64,000 nucleotides of DNA from SZUA-547 sp963669315. GTDB lineage: Bacteria; Pseudomonadota; Alphaproteobacteria; Rhodobacterales; Rhodobacteraceae. A program made the position numbers and the translations under genes. Of the stretch, positions 35,691 through 46,528 are shown in pieces. Numbering within the stretch: position 1 is the first letter of the stretch; each line of letters starts with the position of its first letter. The stretch spans positions 2,728,001-2,792,000 of the forward strand of contig OY770021.1 in the NCBI GenBank assembly GCA_963669315.1, in the 5' to 3' direction. The notes beneath the pieces were generated by a model. That model made no database searches, had not been told where the DNA came from, and saw only the letters and a program-made list of their open reading frames with translations.

Positions 35691-37280
35691 AGGGCCGGAC
35701 ACCACCGGTATATCTCCATACAGAGAATAGAAAAATCTACTGCGCTTGTCGTATTTCCCGCGCTGTTTCTTCTCATAGTATCTTTCAATCCGAAGCTGAT
35801 CGGTTATGACGACGGTATCGTGCTGACCGGCGCGGCCCGAGTCTTGCGGGGCGACATACCATATCGTGATTTCTGGGGCATGTATGGACCCGCCACTTTT
35901 TATTTCAACGCGGGTGTGATGGCTATCTTCGGCGAATTTGCCCTAGCGGTAAAGGGCATTTCTCTGCTCGTTAAGCTGGGACTAGTGTATATTGCGCTTG
36001 TATTCATTCGGCAATATCAACCCCTCAGCGTTCAAGTGCTAGGAGGTCTGACATCCGCGGGTCTACTGATAGGCTTTGGGTTTGATCTTTTTCCCGTCTT
36101 TCACGCGATTTTGCTGATACTTCTAGCATTCTGGTTTCTGACCCATTCGTCAAATGTTCTCGTGGGTGGGTTCTTGTCCGGGGCTGGTCTGGCACTCGCA
36201 GCGCTTTTTCGACATGATTTGGCTGGATATGCGCTATTTTGCTCGTTGGTCTATTTCCTGGTAAGAATTATTTTTCGGTCGCCAAGATTCAAATCGGGGC
36301 CACTACTTGCGCTCACTTTCCTGAGTATGGGGATCGCCTGTTCCGCAATCTTCATCCTCCCCACCCTCGCACTCATCTACGCGGCAGGCATAGAAAATCT
36401 GTACCACGACCTCCTCCATTTTCCTGGTACGGTCTATCCCGAGGTGCGTAGTTTGCCCTGGCCCGTCGCGCCCCTGCAGAGTCTTATTGTCTATTTACCG
36501 TTTCTGGCGCCATTGGTCTTTCTGGCTTATGCTGTACGCCGCCCAAGTTCAGAGCTAACAGAGGTAGACAGGAACGGGCTTCTCATCCTGGTTATGCTAG
36601 CGAGCGTCATATTCATTCTCAAAGGGTCCGTGCGCACGTCCGCGGTGCACATGGCGCCAGCGATATTTTTCTTCAACATCCTAGTTTTTTCCTGTCTCCC
36701 AAGATTGTCCTGCAGCCGTGTAATTACGGGTCAAACGGTGTTTTTCGGGTTGATCGTTGGCTTTTTGATCGCTTGGGGCGCTTGGTTTGCAATTAGACCC
36801 AGCGCTATGTCTACCCTCCATTTCATAAAAAATCAGACAAGCAAGACTCTGCAAAACTGCCGAGAACCGATTCATCCAAAATTGGCATGTATGACTATTC
36901 CTAACCGCTACGGTGCCGCGCTCACCTATCTGACACCAAGTCTTTCAGAGGGGGATAGCATTTATGTCGGTGTCTCCGACCACAGCAGGATCTTCGTCAA
37001 TTTCCAAGCATTTTACTTCCTATCGGGATCTTTTGCGCCAACACGATGGGAAGAATTGCATCCTGGCCTGCAAAACAGACTTGATATTCAATCGCAGATA
37101 GTTGCCTCCTTTTCTGCGACGCCACCCAAATTCGTTCTTCTTGATGCCGCATGGATTGACGTGAGTGAGCCAAACGCATCGTCCGTCGATAATGGCGTCG
37201 AATTATTGGATGCATTCATTGCAGATAACTATATAATTACAGAGACTTACGGAAGCCTTGCCTTAATGACTCTAAAGTAA
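35691..37280 (+). CDS. Polytopic glycosyltransferase-like membrane protein, 5' end probably lost
   Basis: The frame is open from 35691 and encodes FPALFLLIVSFNPKLIGYDD before the first usable start, a GTG at 35820 (486 residues). The upstream part looks like a real first helix and loop, but it has no ATG, GTG or TTG, and its left edge is IS3 relic DNA. The rest has about 10 helices and a C-terminal soluble part. DIPYRDFWGMYGPATFYFNAG is a phrase found in GT39-type or dolichyl-mannosyltransferase-like proteins. It may be a truncated gene or be translated from GTG. Function is probably sugar transfer from a lipid donor. Confidence 0.6.
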   Translation, partial: RAGHHRYISIQRIEKSTALVVFPALFLLIVSFNPKLIGYDDGIVLTGAARVLRGDIPYRDFWGMYGPATFYFNAGVMAIFGEFALAVKGISLLVKLGLVYIALVFIRQYQPLSVQVLGGLTSAGLLIGFGFDLFPVFHAILLILLAFWFLTHSSNVLVGGFLSGAGLALAALFRHDLAGYALFCSLVYFLVRIIFRSPRFKSGPLLALTFLSMGIACSAIFILPTLALIYAAGIENLYHDLLHFPGTVYPEVRSLPWPVAPLQSLIVYLPFLAPLVFLAYAVRRPSSELTEVDRNGLLILVMLASVIFILKGSVRTSAVHMAPAIFFFNILVFSCLPRLSCSRVITGQTVFFGLIVGFLIAWGAWFAIRPSAMSTLHFIKNQTSKTLQNCREPIHPKLACMTIPNRYGAALTYLTPSLSEGDSIYVGVSDHSRIFVNFQAFYFLSGSFAPTRWEELHPGLQNRLDIQSQIVASFSATPPKFVLLDAAWIDVSEPNASSVDNGVELLDAFIADNYIITETYGSLALMTLK

Positions 37281-37312
37281 GTTCGTGTGAACCCGCCTCT
37301 TGGGCTTGTCAT

Positions 37313-37341
37313 GTGTGGACGTATATGGACCCCGCCTGATT
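37313..37341 (+). repeat. Direct repeat unit TGGACGTATATGGACCC, copy 1
   Basis: The same sequence recurs at 39634-39655 with one base less in the C-run. The two copies bracket the methyltransferase and UPF0104 genes. It may be the footprint of a lost element. Confidence 0.5.
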
Positions 37342-37478
37342 GCAACGGCCTGTCTGGGTCTGGTTGGGCGATCACGATTGCTGGCGTATATCCGGCTTCT
37401 TTGAGCGGCCCGATACATCGTCGCCGCGAGCCCCGATGGGTTTCCGCGCGCTTCTTCCTCAATGGCTCCGTTCCTGCC

Positions 37479-38420
37479 TCAAACCAACTTGCTCTGACAA
37501 CGCCGGCCCAAGACCAGACCAATGCCGTACGCTCCTTGTTCGGGATCGTTTACGATTGTGTCGGTAGTGATCGACGGCGTTGCTTCCAGCTCATACCACA
37601 GCCGTTCTACGTCGATCGAGGGATCTTCGGTGTTTGGCAGTATGTCGTGCAGGGCGATGACACCATTTTCGGCTACAAGCGCGCCATATATTTCGTAGTC
37701 TCGTTTAGCGCCTTCGTACGAGTGGTCCGCATCGATCAACACGAAATGGATCGGCGCATCACAGAGAAGGTCGTTCACTTTTTTAACCGTTTCGGGATCA
37801 TGTGAATTGGCTCTGAGCAAATGCAGGGTCTGGCCGGGGCGTGCGAAACGGCGATAATGTCGTTCCTTCCACTTCGGATATCCGCCACCATTACGACCAT
37901 AGGGCAAGTCAATGCTGACGATGGTGGCATCCGGCGCGGCAAACCGGCAAAGCAGTAGCAACGTCCCCCCTCGTGCTGTGCCGATTTCGACCAGCGTCTG
38001 CGGCTTACGGTTCGCAACAAGCTGGATCAGACCAGCCAGCTCCTGTGGGACTTGCATCGGGCGTATTGCGCGGCCAAATGCGCCTCTGGCAACCGCAGCG
38101 ACTGCCGATTCGGGATCGTCAGGCAGAGTATCGTTGGCCAGACCGGTCAAAACCGATCCAAAGTATAAACGGTCATGAAAATTGTGCATCTGGACCCACA
38201 TATAAGTCGCTGCACGCGTCAGCCCCTCATGCCTGCCGTCCCGCTCCCAGGACCGGATTAGATTTTTCGCACGGTTCAACATGTGCTGTCCTCCTAGCGC
38301 ATAAGCGTTAGCCGAGCGCCTTTTCCGTTGCCAGATGTGTTCCAGCCGGAAATCTTTCAAGTGTTCTATACAACAGGATATATTTGCGCGTAGCGCCGGG
38401 TAAGCTGAAAATTTTGACAT
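37479..38420 (-). CDS. Class I methyltransferase / CmcI-like protein
   Basis: The 313-residue protein has LVEIGTARGGTLLLLCRFA (nucleotide loop), ATIVSIDLPYGRNGGG and FVLIDADHSYEGAKRDYE followed by GVIALHDILP. This matches the Methyltransf_24 / cephalosporin-hydroxylase (CmcI) group, which acts on many small molecules and glycans. The N-terminal 100 residues are a separate, basic helical part. It is convergent with the GT gene and divergent from the UPF0104 gene, so methylation of a surface glycan is a reasonable inference. Confidence 0.75.
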   Translation of the reverse strand: MSKFSAYPALRANISCCIEHLKDFRLEHIWQRKRRSANAYALGGQHMLNRAKNLIRSWERDGRHEGLTRAATYMWVQMHNFHDRLYFGSVLTGLANDTLPDDPESAVAAVARGAFGRAIRPMQVPQELAGLIQLVANRKPQTLVEIGTARGGTLLLLCRFAAPDATIVSIDLPYGRNGGGYPKWKERHYRRFARPGQTLHLLRANSHDPETVKKVNDLLCDAPIHFVLIDADHSYEGAKRDYEIYGALVAENGVIALHDILPNTEDPSIDVERLWYELEATPSITTDTIVNDPEQGAYGIGLVLGRRCQSKLV

Positions 38421-38619
38421 TCTCGGGCAGAGAGGCCAATAGAAGATTTGAAAGCAGATCGGTTTGTTGAATGGCGTCTACAGTATGCTTCCCACTAGTT
38501 CAGCGCCATGGCTCAGTAAACTTGGTCTGTCCGATCAGTGGCGCTCAGGTTGGAATTCCGCGGATTAGCGCGTGTCACCGGATAAAATTGTGCCGCAGTG
38601 CCCTGTATGATCCGCAGCA

Positions 38620-39600
38620 ATGAACACCCGGGTCACCTATCACATCCTTTGGGTGCTTATCTCGGTTGCCGGCATTCTGGTGCTGCTTCAACTTTTTCAT
38701 GCATCAGTTGGTGATGTTGCGGCGGGTTTGACTGAAGCGCCACTAACACTTTATCTGCAGGTCGCTGGACTCGCCGTGATGATGCAAGTTTTCGGTGCCC
38801 TAAAATGGCGCGTGGCTCATACAGCGCTGACCAAGAGCGAAACCGGTCGGTCGCTGTGGAGTCTGACAGAAATTACTACACTCGGCTCCTTGGGCTCCCA
38901 ATTCCTTCCGGCTCAGCTCAGCCATCTGATGGTCCGCTGGTTTTATTTTCCCAAGGCCGGCTCTCAAAGGGTCGGGGCAGCGAGCTCCACTCTATATGAG
39001 CAATTTTGCGATTTGATCCTTTTCGCGGTATTCAGCGCGGTTTTTCTTCTTTGGTTTTGGTTAGGTTTACCACTTGGCGTCATTTTGTTGCTTGGACTAA
39101 TGATGCTGCTTTTTTCTTGTACTGCGTTGAACATTGCGGTCGGGCTGATTGAGCAGGTGATCCGCGCCCTTGGCCGAATTGGTCCGCTGTCCGGGGCATT
39201 GGTGAAGGCCGAAGCGCTCGCCGCACAATCCCGCGATATTTCTCCTTGGACCAACGTCAGGATTTTCCTCTTGTCCGGAGCGATCATCTTTATACGCGCT
39301 GCACAGGCCTATCTGATCGTCAGGATATTCGCCCAAGATGCCAATGCGCTGATCGCGGCAGCGGCCTTTCCAGTCACGGGGCTGATCGCGGCCATTCCAA
39401 TCAGCCCTGCAGGACTCGGGGTAACCGAATTGTCTTGGAGTGTATTCTTGATTGCCGCGGGTGCTGACGCTCCAGCGGCGGCAATTACAGCTGTCAGCAT
39501 TCGACTCATCAATCTAATTGTGTTGATCGCATTGCTGGGTCTGAGCTTTGCGCTACATTTCACCGCCCGTGTTCTGGATCTCACACGAAATGAGCCCTAG
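38620..39600 (+). CDS. UPF0104 / LPG-synthase-TM-like flippase protein
   Basis: The 326-residue protein has about 8 helices and the family blocks GALKWRVAHTAL, TTLGSLGSQFLPAQLSHLMVRW and IPISPAGLGVTELSWSVFL. These are the membrane-only relatives of MprF, proposed to flip or handle lipid-linked sugars or lipids. The soluble synthase domain of MprF is absent, as is usual for this group. The context of GT-C proteins and a methyltransferase supports a cell-surface glycan role. It shares a 199-bp divergent region with the methyltransferase. Confidence 0.8.
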   Translation: MNTRVTYHILWVLISVAGILVLLQLFHASVGDVAAGLTEAPLTLYLQVAGLAVMMQVFGALKWRVAHTALTKSETGRSLWSLTEITTLGSLGSQFLPAQLSHLMVRWFYFPKAGSQRVGAASSTLYEQFCDLILFAVFSAVFLLWFWLGLPLGVILLLGLMMLLFSCTALNIAVGLIEQVIRALGRIGPLSGALVKAEALAAQSRDISPWTNVRIFLLSGAIIFIRAAQAYLIVRIFAQDANALIAAAAFPVTGLIAAIPISPAGLGVTELSWSVFLIAAGADAPAAAITAVSIRLINLIVLIALLGLSFALHFTARVLDLTRNEP

Positions 39601-39656
39601 CCGTTCAGTCCTTCGTCGATAGGTGCTGGCATGTTTGGACGTATATGGACCCGCTG

Positions 39657-40679
39657 GATTCACATTTCAAGTGCGACACCGAGGTTGGCGGCGAAAGCCT
39701 CGATCGGCGTTTGAAAGCCGAGGCATTTTCGAGGCGTTGAGTTGAGGTTCCAGATCACGTCGTCGATGCCGTCATCGGTGTATCCTCCAAGATTGGTTTT
39801 TCGGGGAAGGTCGCGGCGCAACCGGCCGTTGGCGTTCTCGATGCCTCCGCGCCGCCGCGGGCTGTGCGGGTCGCAGAAGAAGGCGCGCAGGCCAATCTGA
39901 CCGGTCACGCTCTCGTGCCTGGCGAACTCGCCGCCGTTGTCATGGGTGATGGTGCGCCGAGCCTTTGGCGCCAGTCCGCCCAACTCCGCGGCGATGGTGC
40001 TGGCGGTCAGCTCCGAATCCTTGCTGAGAAGACGCCGGGCCAGCGTCAGACGGGAGCGCTCTCCTGCAGCGTCAGCAGGATGTCGCGCTGACGGCGGAAA
40101 TGCATCAGGTCTCCCTCCCAGTGGCCGAACTGACTGCGGAGATGCGCCTGTGTCGGCCTCTGGTGGATGGAAATACGGTTCGGGATCGCCGGTTCTCGCC
40201 GACCGTTCCGCCTTCGCCGGCCGCGCTTCGCCTTGCGCTGCGCAAGCTGGCGGGGCAGTCTCGCGCGGCGGCCCGCAGGGCTGTAGACATGGCGGTAGAT
40301 GGATTCCGCGCTCACCCCGTGCTCCACTTCCTCCAACTCCATCCGTCCCGCGATCCGCTCCGGAGACCATCCCCTGGCGAGACGGTCCTCGAAGTGTTCG
40401 CGCAGGCGGGTGGAGCGCCCGATCCGCGACCCGCGCAGCTTGCGCGCCCAGGCCCGCCGGTCGGCGCTGTCCGGCCGGTAGTTGCCAACGCAGCGATTGC
40501 GCCGGAGTTCGCGGTCGATCGTCGAGCGATGCCGCCCCAGACGGCGCGCGATCTCCGCCTTCGGCAATCCCATCTCCATCAGGCCGCGCAGGCGGCAGCG
40601 TTCCTCAAGCGAAAAGTGTATGTATCTCGTTCCCATGGCGATCCCGGTCATAGCCGGTGTCGCACTTGGTTTGTGAGTC
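39657..40679 (-). mobile_element. IS30-family element
   Basis: Imperfect inverted ends (GATTCACATTTCAAGTGCGACACC at left; the complement of GGTGTCGCACTTGGTTTGTGAGTC at right) frame one broken transposase gene. The left end overlaps the stop codon of the transposase. It lies next to the second copy of the TGGACGTATATGGACCC repeat. Confidence 0.78.
39660..40651 (-). pseudogene. IS30 transposase with a 2-bp frameshift
   Basis: The first frame (40651 to 40046) carries the HTH_38 region (FSLEERCRLRGLMEMGLPKAEIARRLGR), YRHVYSPAGR and QFGHWEGDLM. The second frame continues with SRLTLARRLLSKDSE, THDNGGEFARHE and RRGGIENANGRLRRDLPRKT, the DDE core end. Reading GAGAG as GAG near 40052-40058 rejoins them as LLTLQERSRLTLARR, so a dinucleotide insertion broke the gene. 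Confidence 0.78.
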
Positions 40680-40701
40680 TAGGAGGTTCTTAGTTGGCGC
40701 G

Positions 40702-41069
40702 TCAGGCGCCGCCAAGCGCGGCCAGAAACCGCGCGCCGTACCGCTCTAGTTTCTTCACGCCTACGCCGCCGATTTCCGCCATGTCTGAGAGTGAGGCGGG
40801 ACGCGCCACCGCCATCTCGATCAACGTGCGGTCTGGGAGAATCACGTAGGCTGGCACCTTCTGGGCCTTGGCGATCTTGGTGCGCAGCGCCTTGAGACGG
40901 AGGAATGCCTCGGCCTCCAGCCCGTCCAACTCGGTCGCGGGCGTGCGGGTTTTGGAGGATCTCGCAGATCGCGCGCGGATCGCGTCTTTGCGCAACTCCA
41001 CGGTTTCTTCGCTCTTCAACACCCGCCAGCCGGCCTCGGTGACGGTCCACGCGCCGTGGCGATCCGGGT
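40702..41069 (-). pseudogene. recQ 3' fragment (HRDC domain), duplicated
   Basis: The last about 118 codons of recQ, from HGAWTVTEAGWRVLKSE to the stop, repeat those of the full gene at 60396-62189 with only a few substitutions (for example Asp for Glu in ELDGLEAE, Leu for Phe in VILPD). The fragment has no start. It breaks at 41057-41069 (TGGCGATCCGGGT), where the same 13 bases occur in both recQ (60751-60763) and the IS3 element (1989-2001). Confidence 0.82.
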
Positions 41070-41488
41070 GAAGCGAAAGCTGAACTCGACCGACGTGATC
41101 GACGCGCTCACCGATCTCATCATCCTGCGCGGACCGCCCGAATTCGTCCGAAGCGACAATGGCCCCGAGTTCGTCGCCCAGGCCGTCCGGGACTGGATCG
41201 CCGCCGTTGGCGCGAAGACCGCCTTCATCGAGCCAGGCTCGCCGTGGGAGAACGGCTACGTCGAAAGCTTCAACGCCCGATTCCGCGACGAGTTGCTCAA
41301 CAGGGAAATCTTCTACTCGCTGAGAGAGGCCCAGATCATCATCGAGGGCTGGAGAAAGCTCTACAACACGAAACGGCCCCACAGCGCACTCGGCTATCGG
41401 CCACCGGCGCCAGAATCCATCGTCCCAGTGGAAACCAGGCCAGTGATGCACTAACAATCAAACCGGACCAATCAGGTGAGGCTGCCCA
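41057..41488 (+). mobile_element. IS3 (IS407-like) right-part fragment
   Basis: This is the 3' half of the element at 1204-2420 (from base 1989), including the last 132 OrfB codons with RSDNGPEF and ENGYVESFNARF, and the right end. Several substitutions separate it from copy 1. Its left break is the recQ junction. Confidence 0.82.
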
Positions 41489-42143
41489 AGAGGCAGCACA
41501 GCTACTGCGTCCGTGGGTGTTTGAGGCGGAGCGGGTCCACAAGAAATTGGGGTACTCGAGAAAGCTTCAAGCCGAGTTGCGTACTTCGTTCAACAATCGC
41601 GACGGATGGCTCGGAGTGCCGACACGCGTATCGACCCTCGATAGACATGGGAAAAGCAAGACGGAGCTCCGATTGCTCAATGTTGCGAGGATAAGGGGTG
41701 CGGCGGCGGCGCGAAGTAAGTGCCGGCTTCTCACGCGGCTCAATGACGCCTCAAGGGTGTTTGCCCAGTTCGGCGCCGACGAAGACTCCGCCTTTGAGAC
41801 AATCGATCAAGCCAGTTCAGAAGGCACAATCACAGATCTCGCGGCCAACCTGCGGAAGGCGATCGCTACGCTATTGGGGGTTCTTTCCGATGTTCGGGAA
41901 TTCCAACTGTTCTACTCTTTAGAAAACGTCCGCTCTCTGATGAGGTGGGCGGACGATGCTCGCTGTGAACTCGATGTTACGATTGAGTGTCATCGACAGG
42001 AGCGTCGATTCTATGTCGCCGGCGCGCGTAAGCGCAGTGTCATCGATGTGTCGAAGTTGCTGAAGCCAATACCCGACGATGTGCTGGAGATCGCAAGGAT
42101 CTCTAAGGCGGTGCCGAAAGCTAGCGATCCAGTGGCCGCGTAA
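41489..42143 (+). pseudogene. Hypothetical protein, 5' end replaced by IS3
   Basis: About 217 residues stay open to the stop at 42141-42143, starting at EAAQLLRPWVFEAERVHKKL, with no natural start. The content is helical and I recognise no family. An alternative frame through the IS right end (from ATG 41244) runs into it without a stop, so a 299-residue fusion could be made. The left part of the gene is not in the window. Confidence 0.5.
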
Positions 42144-42469
42144 CGGCCCGTTTAAAAATCGATCCGTTGTATCCAGCACACTAGAGATCATCTGAGAGCG
42201 TCTCTGAAGGCGCTCATAGCCATAATGGGAGACATTGATGCTGTGCGAGAAGCGGGCTCTCATGCGGCCTCTGAGATGACCTCCAGACAACATGTCTGGG
42301 GCTCACGCCATATCCGCGTCTCGTCCAAGACGGACATCGGTAATCCGCTGGCATGCTAAAATCATGAATGCTAAAGTTTATAGATTGGGTGAACCCAATG
42401 TGTCCGCGTGTCCGGGATCAGGGTCAATCACCGCCAAGATTCATTCGGCTATCTCAAGGGAGCGTTTTC
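42144..42469. promoter_or_regulatory. groES leader with a 7-bp palindrome
   Basis: No gene is supported in these 326 bases. Upstream of groES lie two ATGCTAAA direct repeats (42353-42360 and 42368-42375) and a perfect inverted repeat ATTGGGT-GA-ACCCAAT (42384-42399). The usual CIRCE operator (TTAGCACTC-N9-GAGTGCTAA) is absent, so HrcA control is not supported. A repressor or RpoH promoter is possible but not shown. Confidence 0.4.
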
Positions 42470-42757
42470 ATGAGCTTTGCACCTCTGCATGATCGCGTGC
42501 TTGTCCGCCGCCTCGAAGGCGAAGAGAAAACCGCCGGCGGACTTATCATCCCAGACTCGGCTAAGGAGAAGCCTCAGGAGGGCGAAGTGATCGCCGTCGG
42601 CGAGGGCGCACGCAAGGACTCGGGCGAGTTGATCCCGGTGGCCGTCAAGGCGGGCGACCGCGTTCTGATCGGAAAGTGGTCCGGCACAGAGGTCAAGATC
42701 GACGGCGAAGAGTTGCTGATCATGAAAGAGGGCGACATTCTCGGGATCATCACTTAG
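42470..42757 (+). CDS. groES: GroES co-chaperonin
   Basis: ATG 42470 follows an AAGGGAG site. The 95-residue protein is typical: PLHDRVLVRRLEGEEKTAGG with the mobile loop EKTAGGLIIPDSAKEKPQEG, then GDRVLIGKWSGTEVKIDGEEL and LGIIT. It forms the heptameric lid of GroEL. It lies 84 bases upstream of groEL in the usual operon order. Nothing in the protein is unusual; the context among mobile DNA suggests a secondary or translocated groESL copy. Confidence 0.97.
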   Translation: MSFAPLHDRVLVRRLEGEEKTAGGLIIPDSAKEKPQEGEVIAVGEGARKDSGELIPVAVKAGDRVLIGKWSGTEVKIDGEELLIMKEGDILGIIT

Positions 42758-42841
42758 CACTGCGCCGCAAGTTCGCGCTTCAGACGCTAAGGCGGAAAAT
42801 CCTTAGAACGAAACCGACATCTCTACGAGGAGCAACCGAAA

Positions 42842-44473
<1,632 letters not shown>

Positions 44474-44781
44474 TCGCGCAGCGCGTCTAGGCCAAATCCG
44501 GCGCCAGCGCGTAGCTTTTCCGTCCGCGTCAGGATCAAGGGCGCTAGGCTCGACACGCCAGAGCCGGATCAGTTTCTTCTCCCTGGCTAAGCTTCAGTAC
44601 CTGACGTCCGAGTTCCATACGCTGAAAGCCGGATATGCGGGCCTTTCCTGGCTTTCACGGCAGCCGCACCAATGGCCGGTTTCATCGCTTTCGAACTATT
44701 GCACTGGAGTGTCGCGTCTGGTCTGTGATCCGGATCCACGATGGTCGTGAACCTGATTGAGAGTTGGGAGGAATTTTGCGC
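44474..44781. other. Gap after groEL
   Basis: I see no gene or strong signal in these 308 bases, apart from the GGGAGGA ribosome site at 44766-44772 for the next gene. Confidence 0.4.
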
Positions 44782-46128
44782 GTGGGGACAAGGAACGACC
44801 TTGACGGCCTGATCCGCTTCATCGGCAGCGACGACGTGTGGAGCGAACGGCTGGCCGATGTCATTGATGAACATCTGCTGCCCGCCATGGAAGAGTTCGA
44901 CATCGATTTCGAGGAACTCGGAGACATCCTTGGCGAGACATGGCCGATGGTCCTGTGGGGATGCGCCTTTGAGGATTTCCTCGGAAGGTCCTACGGGGCG
45001 GACGGGCAGAATATTGTCGATCTCTATCTCAAGCGTCGGGGCTGGAAGGAGACTGTCCTGAACCGGGCCTACATCGAGGGTCTGCGGGACGCGCCGGTCA
45101 GCCTTTACGAGGTGAGCGAGATCAAACCGGGCGAGTCCATGGTGCTGACCGACCACCTGACCGATGCCGAGCCCGTTACGGTCCGCGAGAAAAGCGCAAC
45201 CCGGACGCTGAAGCCGTGGGACCGCATCGCCGTGCGCGTGGTTCCACAGCGGGATCACTATGTCATTTCGGGCGCATTGCTGCCCTTCTCACCTGAGGCG
45301 GCCGACCTCCTGACCGAGGTGTTGAGGGACTCCCTGAACTTTGGGAACCGGAAGAATCTGCGCCTCTCTGCCGACCAATTGCGCCAATGCGCGCCGCTCT
45401 TCGCCAATGCCTGGCTCTTCGACTGCTTGCCGAGGGCGCTCGACCCCGAACCGATGCAGCTTGCCAACGCCGAGGGCGACGATCTGGTGTTCCACGACCT
45501 GCGTTTTCCCCTGGCTTCGGGCGTCCTACAAAGAGATGTGGTGGCTAGGATGGCACAGGCGCCGACACTTGAACCGGCAGGGCCGAAGATCTGGAACTGG
45601 CTGGCGGCGGATGGGGCGCCTGCCAACAGACCGAGTGGCGGTGTCCTCCTTGGTCAGGCTATTTCCGGAGCCACCGTCTTGGGCATGTTGGAGCTAAAGG
45701 GGAAGGCGCTGACCCTGTCTGTCAACTCGGCCGCCCGAGCTGAACGCGGCGAGGCAATGATCATGAACGTGCTCGGAGACCTCCTGAAACCACCGCTGAC
45801 CACGATCCGGACGGTCGAGCAGATGATGGCGGATCGAGACCTAAGCAGCGGCCTCCAGGATGAGGACGAGATACCGCCGGAGATCGCCCGGCAGATCGCT
45901 CATGACCACATGGACCGGCACTACCGCGACACGCTCGACCAGCCCGTCCCAGCACTCGACGGCAAAACGCCCCGTCAGGCGGTGCGCAGCGCCGCCGGTC
46001 GAAAGAATGTCGTCGAATGGCTGAAGCTGATCGAGAACCGGAGTGCGAGCCGAACTGGCACGCCGTTGGCCGAGTATGACTTCGGATGGATGTGGGAGGC
46101 GCTTGGCGTCGCTGAGGAGAGGCGCTGA
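44782..46128 (+). CDS. Hypothetical cytoplasmic protein, about 448 aa
   Basis: I choose GTG 44782, 9 bases after GGGAGGA; TTG 44776 and 44764 are alternatives. The protein has no signal or membrane helix. The middle part is a mixed fold with DRIAVRVVPQRDHYVISGALLPF. The C-terminal 60 residues (VPALDGKTPRQAVRSAAGRKNVVEWLKLIE and DFGWMWEALGV) resemble a tail seen in SEC-C-type and MbcA/ParS/Xre-like proteins, so the region may bind a partner or DNA. Function is unknown. It stands alone after groEL. Confidence 0.65.
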   Translation: MGTRNDLDGLIRFIGSDDVWSERLADVIDEHLLPAMEEFDIDFEELGDILGETWPMVLWGCAFEDFLGRSYGADGQNIVDLYLKRRGWKETVLNRAYIEGLRDAPVSLYEVSEIKPGESMVLTDHLTDAEPVTVREKSATRTLKPWDRIAVRVVPQRDHYVISGALLPFSPEAADLLTEVLRDSLNFGNRKNLRLSADQLRQCAPLFANAWLFDCLPRALDPEPMQLANAEGDDLVFHDLRFPLASGVLQRDVVARMAQAPTLEPAGPKIWNWLAADGAPANRPSGGVLLGQAISGATVLGMLELKGKALTLSVNSAARAERGEAMIMNVLGDLLKPPLTTIRTVEQMMADRDLSSGLQDEDEIPPEIARQIAHDHMDRHYRDTLDQPVPALDGKTPRQAVRSAAGRKNVVEWLKLIENRSASRTGTPLAEYDFGWMWEALGVAEERR

Positions 46129-46528
46129 TGCCCCGAATCCACATCTAAGGCGGGCGATGCCGTTCCCTGGACAAGAAGATTTTGTTGCGATTGTCGCAAA
46201 CTTTCTCGACGTTGTCGCGCATCTTTCCGGACCTTCGCTGCGCGCTACACGCACGACCGAGATGCGGGACGATGCGGTTACCTGAGTAGTTTGATTAGGT
46301 GACCGGAGGTGATCCCTAAACCGACGCTACGCGTTTCGCCTAGAGGTCATCTGAGCGCGCCGCTATCCGCAGCGACGGCGTCTCTGCCTTCGAAGTTGAC
46401 GCAATCGAAGTCTCAATGGACTGGACGTCGAGGCTCGAACAGGACAGGGACCGGTGACCGCAACAATCAGCGCTGCAGTGGTCAGTCGTAGTTGGCCTAC
46501 CCTTCGGGGCGAATCCGAAAATCTTGCG
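46129..46528. other. Gap between convergent genes
   Basis: No gene is supported in these 400 bases between two convergent genes. I see no strong hairpin with a U-tract, nor a clear IS end. Confidence 0.4.

Noticed and set aside
39657..41488. A composite transposon carrying recQ
   Set aside because: The recQ piece is only a 3' fragment and its junction is a microhomology join, not an IS boundary.
42144..42469. CIRCE operator before groES
   Set aside because: No TTAGCACTC-N9-GAGTGCTAA-like sequence is present in either orientation.
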